64,000 nucleotides of DNA from Linderina pennispora (lineage: Eukaryota > Kickxellomycota > Kickxellomycetes > Kickxellales > Kickxellaceae), in the NCBI RefSeq assembly GCF_002104995.1, contig NW_024468255.1:124001-188000 (forward strand), in the 5' to 3' direction. Below are positions 1 through 11,535 of the stretch, in pieces. The translations under genes and the position numbers were made by a program. The number at the start of each line of letters is the position of its first letter. The first letter of the stretch is position 1. Under the pieces are notes generated by a model. That model ran no database searches. It was not told the DNA's origin and was given only the letters and a program-made list of their open reading frames with translations.

Positions 1-884
1 AGACCGTCGTCACGCAACTTCTTGGTCCAATGGCGCAGGTACTGCTTGCGGCGGAATATGCAGTTGAACATGGGTGTGAACATGATGGTCCACCAAACCA
101 AATTGCATGCAATATGATCCAGACCCGTGGTAACTAGCCGCAGCTTACCATTAAACGGGTAGGTTGGGTGCGTGTAGTGCATGGTGGTAGTGAAGATGAG
201 GACAGCAAACACTACCAGGCAGCAGAATGCCATCTCACGGCTCTCGTTGAAGGAGCTCTTGATCCGACGGATCTTCCAATTGATGACAGCCACAACCACC
301 CACGCAACCCAGATGAACGCAAACAGGGACGCCTTGTATCCACTCGTATATACACACACATCCAGCATGTCTACGTACTGGATCGTGACCTTCTGCGACA
401 GCACCTGTGAGATGATGCCGTAGATAAGGAGAAGGCCGCAGAAAATGATGAATGGCAGGTACAAGCCAAACCCATTGAATGGCTGGTTGAGCCGGAACAC
501 ACGGTACAACCCGTATGAGCGCAGGGCAATCAGCGAGCTCACAGTGCAGACACCGAGCAACACGCGCACCCACACACCGAACGCCTTGCAGTTTGTCAGT
601 GCAGTGCCACTCAAATGGACGATTCCATTGGCCTGCAGGTCGCCAATAAACCACAGCACAAACGATATGTATACTCCGACCATGATCATTGGGCTCTTTG
701 ACTTTAATGGCGGATAGCTGCGGTTCCATATCAGAAACACCACGGCCAGCAGGTCGATGGCGTAGATGGATGCAAACACGACGAGCAGCGCGAGCTCATT
801 CTTTCCGATCGGGTCCAAATGGTAGCCAAGCAACCTTGCGATTTCCACCCGGTTCTGCTCCTTAGGTGTCAGTGAAAAGGACAT
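1..884 (-). CDS. Seven-transmembrane receptor-like protein (partial, runs off the left edge)
   Basis: Reading the minus strand from an ATG at 884 gives an open frame of about 294 codons to the window edge with no stop, so the C-terminus is missing. Seven hydrophobic segments can be picked out in order, starting around ELALLVVFASIYAIDLL and ending around CNLVWWTIMFTPMFNCIF. A basic tail (RRKQYLRHWTKK) follows the seventh. Short polar loops and a basic turn after TM3 (RSYGLYRVF) suit a fungal 7TM receptor. Fungal 7TM proteins of this general look can carry a C-terminal RGS domain, which would lie outside the window, so the subfamily cannot be set. It could also be a multi-pass protein with no receptor role. 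The frame and membrane topology are seen; the receptor role is inferred. Confidence 0.7.
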   Translation of the reverse strand, partial: MSFSLTPKEQNRVEIARLLGYHLDPIGKNELALLVVFASIYAIDLLAVVFLIWNRSYPPLKSKSPMIMVGVYISFVLWFIGDLQANGIVHLSGTALTNCKAFGVWVRVLLGVCTVSSLIALRSYGLYRVFRLNQPFNGFGLYLPFIIFCGLLLIYGIISQVLSQKVTIQYVDMLDVCVYTSGYKASLFAFIWVAWVVVAVINWKIRRIKSSFNESREMAFCCLVVFAVLIFTTTMHYTHPTYPFNGKLRLVTTGLDHIACNLVWWTIMFTPMFNCIFRRKQYLRHWTKKLRDDG

Positions 885-2350
885 AGATGGTAGCGTCTAT
901 ATAAATAATTACTATTTACAAGTGGTAGTTAGCTGAGATGGCAGAAGAAATGAAAAAGGGAGACAGCTGGATAGCTATAGCGTTGGCCATGGTGCTCGTA
1001 GGGGAATAGGAAAGGGGGACTGCGAACAAACAACCCACAGCAACCCTCATGGAGCAACTCAAAAAGAATGCGCCCGCTGTTCGATGATGGACCCAGTGAC
1101 CTCAGTCACAAAATCATGGCCACATTCCATGTGGAATGGCCTCCCTCCCGCCATACGCGTGTGGGGGTCTGGAAAGAGCTTTAATACAATACTGGTTTCC
1201 ACCCTTGGCAGGAATTTGCAGATTTTCCCATGGACTAGAGAGAAGAGGGGAGCGCTGCCAACGCATGCGCCCAGTGCATCTGCGCATGCCACAAATCAGC
1301 GATGTCCGCGCTATGGATCTACACCCAGCCCATACCAGCGCGCAATTTCCGTACAGTCTGTGAAGCTGCAATTATAGAAGAGCCGATTTGGAACAGAGGA
1401 GAAGGCTGTCATTCACAATCCGGCGAATAGTTTGTGCTGATCCATGGTCCTGCAGCCCCAAGCACTCCATGAACAGACCGCCACCGCTGCCACCATGAAT
1501 GCGGTCCAACCACATAGTAATATCCGGCCATTATAAGCTATACGTACCTGGCGATCTATGATAAGGATCCTTGTGTCGGGAATAAATGAACGACTCAAGC
1601 AAGGTGTAGTGGGTTGGAAACGGGTTGGCTCCTTGGTTGCAGCAGTAAGTAGAAATGGCCGCGTAAAGAAAAAAAAAATCAGGCTCGAGCCGTGAAAGAT
1701 ACAGGATATGCAAGAAAGAGGGGAAAAAAAGGTTGAGGAAGAGGGTGAGCAGGAACCGACGATCCACCAGCGCGCGAGGAGGCAGAAAGAGCAGCTTTAT
1801 ACTGTTATAAGGCCAAAGCTCGTAGCGTTAGCTCAACCGATTTTTTAGACCACAGTTGCTCTACAATGCTGATGCTTTTGCAGTCGGGATCGGACGCAAA
1901 AGCTTCCTTTATTCTGGGTCCATGCTGGATTTGCCAGAATATAGCCCATCCCAGCACAAGAGAAAGCCGAATCGGCCGGAAATTACAGCACTCGGGTAGG
2001 GAGGGAGAGCGCGAGTAAGAACACGAGAAAATAAAGGCAATGATGTGCTGGCGCCCGGCCAATCCCTCTCCCCAGTCGGAAAGAGCAACAACATAGCGAA
2101 GATCAGCCAGAGCACTGTCAGCCACAAGGCTGGCAGTTTTAGATGGCAAACGTTATTTTTTGCGCGCCAGCGCTCAAGGCCAGCGCTCTTATTCCAGCAA
2201 AGCACAGGGACCAGTGGCAGACACACAAAATAACGTCATGAAAACAGCAGGAGCGACGACTCTGCAGTTACTTTGGGATTACCAAATATAAAAGGCATTG
2301 GTATTTTCCACAACAAACTAATGTAAACAGTCAGGCACCAGCAAGAGTAT
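885..2350. other. Intergenic, no supported gene
   Basis: About 1.5 kb. Several short open frames on both strands overlap one another and none shows a recognisable domain. It presumably holds the promoter of the 7TM gene on its left and the 3' flank of the membrane-protein gene on its right. No RNA gene seen. Confidence 0.5.
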
Positions 2351-4282
2351 TTATAGCTTCTTCTTCTCGGGCAGACCGTCACTGCCATACACCGAGGATG
2401 TGCGACCCGACAGACTGTTACTGTGAACTGTGCTTCGGCGGGCAAAGTCGACAATCAAGTCACCAATTGTGGCCACGGCCAAATCCACCGCTGCTGCCAG
2501 CTGCCGACACATCTCCACGAGGACCTGGATGCTGTCCCGCCATCCCTGTATGGCAATGGGCCATAGCCCAGCAGCAATGGTGCTGATGTGCACAAGCAAC
2601 TGCTGCCAATAGCTTGACGCCAGGTGGTGTACGTAGCTTACGAGCTCACTTGACAGAATCCACGCATGGGTTTTCGCAAGCAATCGAAGCGGCTGGAGTC
2701 GCTGCAACAACCTCGACATGTGCACAGTTGCTCCTTGCCAAGCACCACACAAGTGGCGGAAAAACGATGTAGCAACGGTCCAAGCAATACGTCTGAGCCT
2801 TGCCACCAGAATTCCAGAGGCCAGCCGGCCCATGTACGAGACTGTGAAAGCCCACAGCTGCGATGCATGGGCGGCCATTGCCTGCATCCTCGGCAATATC
2901 ATTTCGCGGGCCCGTGAATATGCAGCATGGCTGTATTGGATGAGCCATGAATACTTGGCCAGCAGCGCCTGCATGCGAAGATACACCTCCACCACCCCGG
3001 GAATCACGGTTGCCGAAAAATGCTTGACAAGTCGAATGCCAGCTATGAGTGCATTCTTGGATTGCTTCAGCAAGGGTACAAGACGCGCCCAAACAGTAGA
3101 TGTCTGGATTCGGCTGAATAGTAGAATTGCGGATCCGACCAGAAACTGAATAGCACAGTCGCCTGCAAGCATACAGACCCGAAAAGCGGGTCGCCATGCA
3201 CGCTCATATGCCAGAACTGCCTTGGTACAGATCCAGGGTGCCATCACTCCGCTGACGAATGCCTTGACCATGCGGATCCGCTCCGAGGACGGAAGCAGCA
3301 TGAGCAGCACAGGTCGTAGCCAATGCCGGTGGTGCTTCAGCCAGCCAGACACAGCGCCGATCCACTGCCACAATAAGACAAGGTCGCACATCAAGTCCCG
3401 GCTCAAAATCCTGGCTGCCTTCCAAATCTGTCTAGCAAGCCAGCATACCCGCCAATATGTGGCCGAGATCCCCGCAGCAGTCGCACTACAGGCAGGCACA
3501 ATATAGTCTAACACTGCAAGCTCGGTAAAATCGCGCAGCACCGGTCCACCGGTCTCTTGCCACCAGCAGCCAAAGTCAGTGCACCGCGCAAGCAAGTATG
3601 AGATAAACGAGCCGATGGCAGGCAGGCCGGTATTGAATGCCCATACAACTGTGGTCTCGGTGATAAGAATGGCTGCATCAACCATGCGCTGCTTCAGATT
3701 GAGCCGAGTCACAAGCCCTGTGACAATCGTATGCATGGTTGCCGCAGCCGTGCGCACTGTCGATAGCGAGTGTGCTGCAGCATTCAGCAAGGCGTCGATG
3801 GTACAGAACACTAGCAGCTCAAAGACATCCCAGCCAAGACGCACTACCACATACGCTGTGGCCAGCGGCATCAGGGGCAGCGCTGCAATAAAGCGCTTCC
3901 ACCCGCGCCGCCTCCTGCTTGTCTGCGGTGTTTGATTTTTGCTGTCATCGCTCTCCCCCTCTGATTCCGACCATGACTGCAACTGGGCACGGCAAGCACC
4001 ACTCGACCAGCGCCGCCGCTGCCACCGCTTTGACTCCGCACTGCTGTCATCTGAAACCTCCGGCTGCTCGTCCAAGAAGCTCATGCTCCTGCGTCGAACT
4101 TTTTTAGTCTGCGCCATCTCCTCTATGTGCTTGCGTGCCTCTTTCAGCTTCCGCTTGACAACACGCCGCTCCCGCCAATCTAGCGTGTAGTTCTTTGCAG
4201 CTGCAAAGAACAGGAGTGCGAGTAAAGCACAGCTGAATGATACGAATTGCAAATTGAAGTCTGACTTTTCTCGAATTCCCAT
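2351..4282 (-). CDS. Large helix-rich membrane-associated protein of unknown function
   Basis: 643 codons from the ATG at 4282. An upstream in-frame extension begins only at a GTG and is rejected. One hydrophobic segment near the N-terminus (FVSFSCALLALLFFAAA) is followed by a highly basic, Ser-rich stretch with acidic clusters (roughly residues 45-125). About 450 residues of closely spaced hydrophobic and amphipathic helices follow, rich in Ala, Leu, Trp, Arg and His. The tail is hydrophilic (SLSGRTSSVYGSDG). I recognise no family. The long amphipathic part could lie on a membrane or lipid-droplet surface, or be a many-helix integral domain; that is inference from composition only. The frame stays open for 1.9 kb, which supports a real gene. 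Confidence 0.6.
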   Translation of the reverse strand: MGIREKSDFNLQFVSFSCALLALLFFAAAKNYTLDWRERRVVKRKLKEARKHIEEMAQTKKVRRRSMSFLDEQPEVSDDSSAESKRWQRRRWSSGACRAQLQSWSESEGESDDSKNQTPQTSRRRRGWKRFIAALPLMPLATAYVVVRLGWDVFELLVFCTIDALLNAAAHSLSTVRTAAATMHTIVTGLVTRLNLKQRMVDAAILITETTVVWAFNTGLPAIGSFISYLLARCTDFGCWWQETGGPVLRDFTELAVLDYIVPACSATAAGISATYWRVCWLARQIWKAARILSRDLMCDLVLLWQWIGAVSGWLKHHRHWLRPVLLMLLPSSERIRMVKAFVSGVMAPWICTKAVLAYERAWRPAFRVCMLAGDCAIQFLVGSAILLFSRIQTSTVWARLVPLLKQSKNALIAGIRLVKHFSATVIPGVVEVYLRMQALLAKYSWLIQYSHAAYSRAREMILPRMQAMAAHASQLWAFTVSYMGRLASGILVARLRRIAWTVATSFFRHLCGAWQGATVHMSRLLQRLQPLRLLAKTHAWILSSELVSYVHHLASSYWQQLLVHISTIAAGLWPIAIQGWRDSIQVLVEMCRQLAAAVDLAVATIGDLIVDFARRSTVHSNSLSGRTSSVYGSDGLPEKKKL

Positions 4283-5723
4283 TTTTGAATTTTGCGCCGT
4301 GCTGTGAGAATAGAGAATAAAGTTCAAGTTGAGGAGAAAAAAGGACTTCTTGGCAAAAAAAATATTGCCTGACGGTGTCACTACTGACTACTGACACGTG
4401 TCCAATTACCTCCACCAGTCGACACCTGGCCATTTGGTGCCAGCAGTCTCCGACTCATACTCGGCTGACGGAATCCAACAGAGCCACAGTGGCCGGGATA
4501 AACACAGCGGTCAGTCCTCCAGAAAACCGAAGCCTGGCAACCAGACCAACAGCCAAACCATATCCCTGGTAGGTAAAGATCATTGTGAACAGCTTTTTAT
4601 GTGAATGATTTATGGCACCACTGCATCACTCCTCAGTGAAACTAGCAACCAGATATGTCACAAAATTTGCATTTAGACTGAATGAGAATGGCCATAAGAT
4701 TATTTGTCACTCCAAGAAATGCATTATATGAGCATCCCATGCGCATAACATGTATACATCCCTGTGTATACTATGTGATACGCAAAGACTGCGGGGTCTT
4801 AATGCCATATGCACTGGGGACGTTTTGTCTGTAGTAATAAGCCTATAGTAATAAAACACACTATACGCTACTCTTTCCACAACATCGCGCGGGTGAGCTG
4901 TGACAAGATACACACTGCCATAGTATCTTACAGCCGTTAAACTTTTGCTGAGCAGCAGGTTGAGATACCGCTTAATTAGGTTCCCAGTCACTCATATGTC
5001 TAATCGTTTCCGGAGGAGATGTGGCTGAATGTTTTTCCACAAAATTGGAATGGACATCTGCCAACGAGCTGGTCCACGGGCTTGGTAGCAGTGATGAGTT
5101 ATCTCTTGGCCGGCTGCTACCAAGCGATCTAGTGCGGACTCCGCAGTATTTACAGAGAAGATCACCAGCAGACCAAGGCTGTCCGCCAACCTTATCCCAA
5201 TATCTCAAGGCCAAAGTCCGTACTCACCAACATACAATTTTCCCGACGGATTTGACCAGACACACAGACAAAGCTGCTGTAGCACTGCCAAGCACCTGCC
5301 AAGTACCTGCTAAGATGTGTGGTCTGTGAGCAGCTGGCAAGGATAGGGATCCTTGAGCCTGAATCGACCAGACATGAAATGGACGGCAACCTGGAAAGTA
5401 AAAAGGAAGTGCGGCTCTACAAACAACGGAAATGTCGCGCAACCCTGCTGACGATTGCGGAACTATTGTCAAACGAGGCATCCAACAATGATGAACCTGT
5501 CCAGGAGTCCGCACCACCTGTCCTGGAGGTCAGGGGATACGCCGCCGGCCTGAGACAGGGCCAGGGGCGCTGCCTTATAAATGCATCCATACCTTTGTTC
5601 TTGGCGCGCTCTTCACATCCCTTTGCCTGCGCATATGTAAAAAAACGCTTCGTTCTTTACTTTTGTCAGTGTTTTGTACAGCTACTATCTGTTGTCTGAA
5701 GGCACGCCTCTAATATAATTTCA
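4283..5723. other. Intergenic region; YTP1-like gene promoter at its right end
   Basis: About 1.4 kb with only short unsupported open frames. A TATA-like element (TTATAAAT) near 5575 lies about 150 bp before the YTP1-like ATG. Confidence 0.45.
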
Positions 5724-7300
5724 ATGCTGCGACTTGCCAGACGTTTCATTTCTGCCATCTCTCTATTGCTGTTTGCTGTTCCTATCCTTGTTCAGGCGCA
5801 TGGAGACGATATGGACAGCAGTGCAGGACATGACCACAACTCGATTGGTAGCGGCCCACTGCCTGACGAAGCCAAATACTTCCACTGGCCAGATGAGCCG
5901 ATGGGATGGGCACTGCGCACCCACGTTGTGTTGTGTCTGTTTAGCCATCTGCTATTCCTCCCGACAGGTAAGAAACAAATGGAATCCCATCGAAATCACT
6001 GGGATGCTAGGAAGGAATAGAGGACATGCATGACGGATTTGTCATGGACACCCACAGGTAGAATACTTTCATCGTGTGCAGCTTGGTCAACTGTCTGGTT
6101 GGCGTGCGGAAAAACAGCCAAGAGAGGAGGAAATGGCGACAATCCCAATTCACGACAAGTCACGCATCCTGCTCACGCACATCATGGCCCCCCACTCAAT
6201 GAGAGCGTACACCTCTTCTGTTGTATGTAGCAATGGCCATGGAATTTGCTCGGCACAAGTACCAACCGATCGTCCAGGTGGCTGGGGCGCTGGTCGGACT
6301 GGTTGGGTTTGTGTTTGGCTGGATTGGAGGCAGCGTCGACAACACCTACGCCCGCTTTGGGTGGTTCATGCTAAGCCTGCTGGTTATTCAGACCGTGCTC
6401 AACCTTGCGCTCACCACCGGATTGGTTCGGAAGAATGCTTTGCTAGAATCCCCGTACCGCTATGTCACTGCCTTCCAGTTCATATTTACATACATGGCAA
6501 TGGTGCTGGGCGTGATTACATTCCTGAACCTGTGCAGCCACGGGCATCTCGGCCAGTGCATCTCTCACTTTGTCCGTGGCAGCATGCTGATGGGAACGGC
6601 GATTTCTGGTGTCATCGCAATGCGACTGTGCGGACCGGTGCTGATGGAGCTGGGTCGGCCGCTGGAGTTTTTTGAGTGCGGGATAATTGTGACCGTCGGC
6701 CTGATCGGCACTTTTACTGAGCACAACTTTTTCCAGTCGAGCAGCACGGACGCATGGTCGCACAAGGACCTACAGCACACGATGATTGGCATTTGCTGGC
6801 TCGCTGGCGGATCGCTTGGTATGGCAATGACCTGGAAGAGCCCGCCGCGTAACCGCTCGCCGATCCCCGCACTCATATTCATCGCAACCGGCGTGTCGAT
6901 GATCATACATCAGCAGGATCTGGTCATGGCTTCGCGTACACATTTTCTGTTTGGCGCAGCAATGATCATAACTGGTGTGGTTACTATATTCGAAGTTACC
7001 ATCATTGCGTCAGGCTTCATCAAGGAGCGCGGCGAGCCATCTCTATTCCAGTATGTACCGCTGTACTTTATGTGCGCATCAGGCATGTTTTTGATGGGCT
7101 CGAACAGGGACATGGTTCTGCTCCTCATAAACTCAAAGGTTGATATCGCCACATACGGCCTGCTGCTTCTCAGTTTCTGCTTCGTCATCTTTTTCTACTT
7201 CTACCTATTGGTTGACCTGTATCTCAAGCTGTGCCAGCCACCTCCGGCTAAATATCACCCGTTGCCCTCTCACGCAGAAAACTGGGTCGAGCATGTCTGA
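5724..7300 (+). CDS. YTP1: YTP1-like multi-pass membrane protein (DUF2427 + Ytp1 domain), one intron
   Basis: Exon 1 is 5724-5967 and exon 2 is 6231-7300, joined across a 263 bp GT-AG intron (GTAAGA donor, TATGTAG acceptor). The spliced product is 437 residues. It starts with a signal peptide ending at VQA, then a His/Asp-rich luminal stretch (HGDDMDSSAGHDH). The DUF2427-type segment (MGWALRTHVVL..LLFLPTAMAMEF) runs through the splice junction into the hydrophobic Ytp1 region, with about ten membrane helices. The junction is convincing because it joins LLFLPT directly to AMAMEFARHKYQ, as in the family. Yeast Ytp1 is a plasma-membrane or mitochondrial-associated protein of unclear function, so no reaction can be assigned. 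A second in-frame AG near 6055 was considered and not used. Confidence 0.85.
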
Positions 7301-7414
7301 CGCCTATCAGACATGGGCCATCTTGTTAGCAAGCATACTTGTTGGCGTGATTAATTATTCGATAGTACTTTTTTAAAACTAATATAACTCAGAAACCACA
7401 TAACGCTTTTATGT

Positions 7415-8614
7415 TCACAGTGTTGTCGAGAATTGGATCGTGTCAGTCGAGCGGTTAGCATCGTAATTACACAAGTAGTTTGTGTTTGTGTTTTTGTCTG
7501 CTGCAGCCTGCGAGCCAGACTTGAGATTGTAGCTGAGCTGCGTTGTTGAGGCATCTTCCTTGCATGCAAAATCCTCACTCGAGCTGTGCAGAGGCAGCTT
7601 GCTGGGGATGTTGCGGTTCTTGCGGCTGCATGTGCGACGGACGTACTTTGTGATCCTCTGATGGGTCTTGTCAAATGCTGGGTTCATCAGGAAGATGAGC
7701 ATGTTGATCATTCCCTGGGTAGCCGGCATCAGGTTTGCCATGATGTAGAGCCAGAAGGGCTGGCTGTCTGTAATCATGTTTGTGACGATGTTCCACGTCT
7801 GAGTGACAATAGGCACAATCGGGTAGCAGGCAATGCGCAGAGTCGCCGACCTGATGTACTTGCGACGCATGTCGGTCATCATGTTGAGGGTAGAGCCGTC
7901 AAGCATGTCCAGCTTCTCGGGACCCTGGGTCTCCTCGACACGGTTTATGACGCTCATCATCTGCAGGTAGATCAGAATCGAAATGATGAACAGAAAGACG
8001 ATGCCGGCAGCTGTCCACATGTAGTGTGCAACCCAGATGTTGCGGTTGTACTCAGACTCTGACGTTGCAATACGGAACACTTGCATTGACGGCATCCAGC
8101 CAATCTTCTCGTACATGTACATGTACGAATGGGTAACCAGAAAGCCCAGAACAAACGAGACGTACTCGTAGTAGCCTTGGATCCGGTTTGCAATGTGCGT
8201 TTTACGCATCAGCACCGTCAGAACAAGGTGGATTCCGATGCAGACAGTCAGGAAGACGAACGACACAACGCTACCAGCCAGCATCCACACAATTGCACGG
8301 AGGTTGGCCTCGGAGAGCGTTGACATGTAGTCGTTGTTGAAGACAAAGAGCTGAGTTACCGAGTAGATGAGGTCAGCGGCGGCAATCCACCCGGAGAGCC
8401 GAAAGGACGGGCGGGAAAACAACTCGCGGTTGCGGATAGAGAGGACGATGGTCGCTCCAATAACAAAGATAGAGCTGACAATCGACGCAATGTTGAATCC
8501 GTGGCCTACGACGGCCCAGTATCCAAGCACACCATGGGGGTCTGGGTATTGTGCAACTGCAGCGGCAGCCTCGGCAGTGGTGGTCCGCACTGAAAACTGG
8601 TTGTTACCAAACAT
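7415..8614 (-). CDS. Fungal 7TM receptor, cAMP-receptor/Git3-like
   Basis: 399 residues from an ATG, intronless. Seven membrane helices are visible: residues ~35-60, 73-95, 105-135, 152-170, 195-220, 250-275 and 285-312. The last ends in the motif MINMLIFLMNPAFD. The third intracellular loop carries a charged segment (RVEETQGPEKLDML). The C-tail is about 85 residues, basic then Ser/Thr-rich, suited to regulation by phosphorylation. Layout and TM6-TM7 pattern resemble fungal cAMP-receptor-like or Git3/Gpr1-type receptors that signal through G-alpha to nutrient pathways; the ligand is unknown. A clear paralogue lies at 58526-59641 on the same strand. Topology is seen; family assignment is from pattern recall. 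Confidence 0.8.
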   Translation of the reverse strand: MFGNNQFSVRTTTAEAAAAVAQYPDPHGVLGYWAVVGHGFNIASIVSSIFVIGATIVLSIRNRELFSRPSFRLSGWIAAADLIYSVTQLFVFNNDYMSTLSEANLRAIVWMLAGSVVSFVFLTVCIGIHLVLTVLMRKTHIANRIQGYYEYVSFVLGFLVTHSYMYMYEKIGWMPSMQVFRIATSESEYNRNIWVAHYMWTAAGIVFLFIISILIYLQMMSVINRVEETQGPEKLDMLDGSTLNMMTDMRRKYIRSATLRIACYPIVPIVTQTWNIVTNMITDSQPFWLYIMANLMPATQGMINMLIFLMNPAFDKTHQRITKYVRRTCSRKNRNIPSKLPLHSSSEDFACKEDASTTQLSYNLKSGSQAAADKNTNTNYLCNYDANRSTDTIQFSTTL

Positions 8615-10947
8615 ATTGCGGTAGCGATTGATATAGTATTGAAAGCAGAAAATGGAAATGGAGGAGCGGAAGGTGCTTTGACGCTGCGTGGGGAAGACTG
8701 TGCGTGCAACAGAGAACGCAGGGCGGCTGTTCTGCTTTTTAAACGATAAAGGACGTCGCGTATGCGAGAGAATTGATTGCTACATTATAAAAATGCAGAG
8801 TAAAAGGAGTTGCTTTGTTTAAGGCTGCAGTGACTAGTCAAGTGTGAATGCGAACAGCAACTCAGAACGACAGCACATCCTATCTTTACACAGGAGGGAG
8901 CGCGTTCACTGTTGCGCGACTAATTAGAAGCAGCTGGGTGTATAAATCATGCACCTGCTCGGTCATAGGACGCGGATGTGCTCTTTTTGCCGTCTCTTTC
9001 TGACCTATTCCTCATTGAACAGAAGCTTGCCCAAGTATGCTTGACATAGACCAGCAGCGAACCTCGCTTAAAGGGAGCGGATGCGTTCGCGCTCGCAATG
9101 CATGCAGCGAGATGCCGTTCCTTTTTTACTAGGCAATCATAGGCGGTTTTGTTGATTGGCGTCTGTTGCGTGCAGGTGATTGTGTGGATCCGGGTAAAAC
9201 TCGCCACCGCAGTGGAGGAGTGGCAGCGACACGCCCCCTCTCTCCCTGCTGCCTATGGAGCAGAGGACTGCGCCAGTGAGCTGAGCCAAGACAATCCAGG
9301 GCATATCCCGCATTCAACTCAGGCGCGGGGACTGCCTAGAAAATCACTGCCCAGAGATGGCGCCGCCATCCATCTCAGCCACGGCCACCAGAACCTGTCT
9401 TCTTGCCGGTTGAAGGTTTGCCCAAAAAGGCTTCAAAAAACAAGTAAACGACATTTTTATACCAGATACACTGCATCGCCTTAATGCCACATTGTGTCGC
9501 CGTGCCTGCGTGACGGCATGTATGCAGCAGTCGGTCACTCCGCCGGAAGGTCATTAGCTGTTGCGCTTTCTCTGTCTTCTTCTCTCTGCCTTTCTCTCTT
9601 CTGATATCAAACCCGTCTATTTACTTCTCGCCATTTCTCTCGTCACAGCAACAACCACAAACACAAGCACGACAATAGCCAGCCGAGCACAACAGCAGTA
9701 GCAAGGACGGGACAACAATATTGGCGCACTCTTCTAAACAAAGGCAAGTCGCTTTGCAGACATGAAGCAAAAAGGACGCACCTATCTCTGGGCGAAAAGA
9801 CGTGTGCATCAGCTAGAGCACCGAGCCTTGCCCAAGCATCAGCACCCCTACACTGGCCAAGCCTTAAATGGGCGGGTCTCCGGCTGATGCTAGGCTTGGG
9901 CCATGGCTGGTGCACACCCTTTTCTCGCTGCTTCCTATATCCTTTCTCCCGGATCATTCACGGACCACACATTATTTGTTTACACAACTGAAAAAGCTGC
10001 GTCCGCCCTGTTTCAGTGTTGCTCGCTTCATTCCGCACACCTACTTTCACACTAGCGTTAGCATGAGCTGGGTTGTGTGGTTGCCATTAGCAGCAAAGTG
10101 AAATAAAAGAAAATAGCAAGAGGTACAAAAAGAAGCTGCGTTTTATCATTTGTTTTTGGCCACCCCTGGCTTTTCCACTACACCAGCAGTCGCGGGGTCC
10201 ATACATGATCCAGGCTACCAGGGGCATGCAAGTTATTTGTCTGGCGTGTACCTGCAGCGTATACCACCCTCTCTTTTTTAGAAAGCGTTCCTACCATACC
10301 TATGGGGTTTGGCGACCTCGCTGGCTCCTTTTTGCTTGTTCTTGTTGCCATATGTAGCCCGGACCTTTTCTGACGAGTACCAGCAGTCAATCATTGCAGC
10401 AAATCCAGTGTCTTCAGCAATTTCAGAAATTCCTCCGTCCAACAAGGGAATCGGCATTTATATCGGACGATTTGAATTGGTGGAATAAACGGTGGATAGG
10501 CCGGTCTCAGTGACAGGTGCGGTATTATACACTCGATTCGCCACGGAAAGCCAAAGCGATCTCCAGGCGTATATGGAAGAATTGCTATTCAAAGCAAGGT
10601 ACAGTAAATTTTTTCTTTTAATAGACCATGTCGCACCGCACTTGATACTGGTTCTGCGGGTCGTATTTAAACGGCCAACACTGGCACACGCCCATCGCAT
10701 ACAAATCTGAACCAGACAAGCCGTTTATCTCATAAACCCCGCCCCCAAAAAACCTGATTGCTCCATATTGACTTGTTGAAAGCCCTTGCTTGCTGTCAGA
10801 TATCTCTCCACCACCACTTTTCACAATACTGACTTTTTTGTCTTCCTTTCTCTTCTGATCTACCTACATATACCCTTTGCTGTAGCCCTCATAACCTGTC
10901 TTGTATTTTAGCCTCAACACTTGCATACAGACACACACAAACTCCTA
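8615..10947. other. Long intergenic region upstream of the bZIP gene
   Basis: 2.3 kb between the divergent 7TM receptor and bZIP genes. Only short overlapping open frames with no domain. Pyrimidine-rich tracts (about 10835-10900) precede the bZIP start and suit a 5' leader. No tRNA or other RNA recognised. Confidence 0.5.
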
Positions 10948-11535
10948 ATGGATCACACACAGTACCCCAGCTCAAGCCAGGAACTGCAGGCACTTTCCAG
11001 CACCCACATGAAACCACCGCCCCCACAGCCAAATTCAGCCGATGACCTCGCGCACAGCCACGACCACGAGTTTAACGACTCGGACTACAACAGCGACGAG
11101 CGGCAAAGCCCGAGCTGGAGCGCAACCAGATCGCAGAGCGAGGGGTCAAGGTACTGGAAAGACAACCTGAACAACCTGTTGACTCCCCAGACGGTATCAG
11201 AACAAGCGCAGGTCAAACGCCGCACACGCAACCGCGAAGCCGCGCGCCGTTCGCGCCAGCGCCAGCGGGAACGAGAAAGGGAGCTGATCGAGCGCCAATC
11301 CAAACTGACAGAACGCATGAAGGCCCTCGAGAGCGAGCTTGTTGAGTGGCGGGCAATCAACTCCAGCTCCGGTGGCGGCCTGCAGTTGCTGGAAACCGCA
11401 GTCGGCGAGGATGAGCTCACAGAGAATATCAACAACATCTATTCCCTGACCATGGATACACTCAAGATCATCGGCGAACTGCAGCTCCAGCTTGACGAGA
11501 TTACAAAAGAGCTCAACGATATGATCAAAAAATGA
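10948..11535 (+). CDS. bZIP transcription factor
   Basis: 195 residues from the ATG at 10948. A longer frame begins only at a TTG at 10921 and is not preferred. Residues ~90-111 form the basic region with the signature N-R-E-A-A-R-R-S-R (N95 to R103). Nine residues later the zipper begins with L113, L120, L127 and W134 at seven-residue spacing, so it is short. A second predicted helix with heptad-like Leu/Ile (about 159-193) closes the protein. The N-terminus is acidic and rich in Ser, Pro and His, as in an activation region. It should act in the nucleus as a dimer. The asparagine and arginine contacts that fix bZIP DNA binding are present; target genes are unknown. It lies about 1 kb from the duplicated tRNA/lysozyme arm, with no evidence that it controls it. 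Confidence 0.9.
   Translation: MDHTQYPSSSQELQALSSTHMKPPPPQPNSADDLAHSHDHEFNDSDYNSDERQSPSWSATRSQSEGSRYWKDNLNNLLTPQTVSEQAQVKRRTRNREAARRSRQRQRERERELIERQSKLTERMKALESELVEWRAINSSSGGGLQLLETAVGEDELTENINNIYSLTMDTLKIIGELQLQLDEITKELNDMIKK

Noticed and set aside
5319-5699. 126-codon frame upstream of the YTP1-like gene
   Set aside because: It runs through the TATA-like element of that gene, begins at a non-ATG codon and shows no domain.
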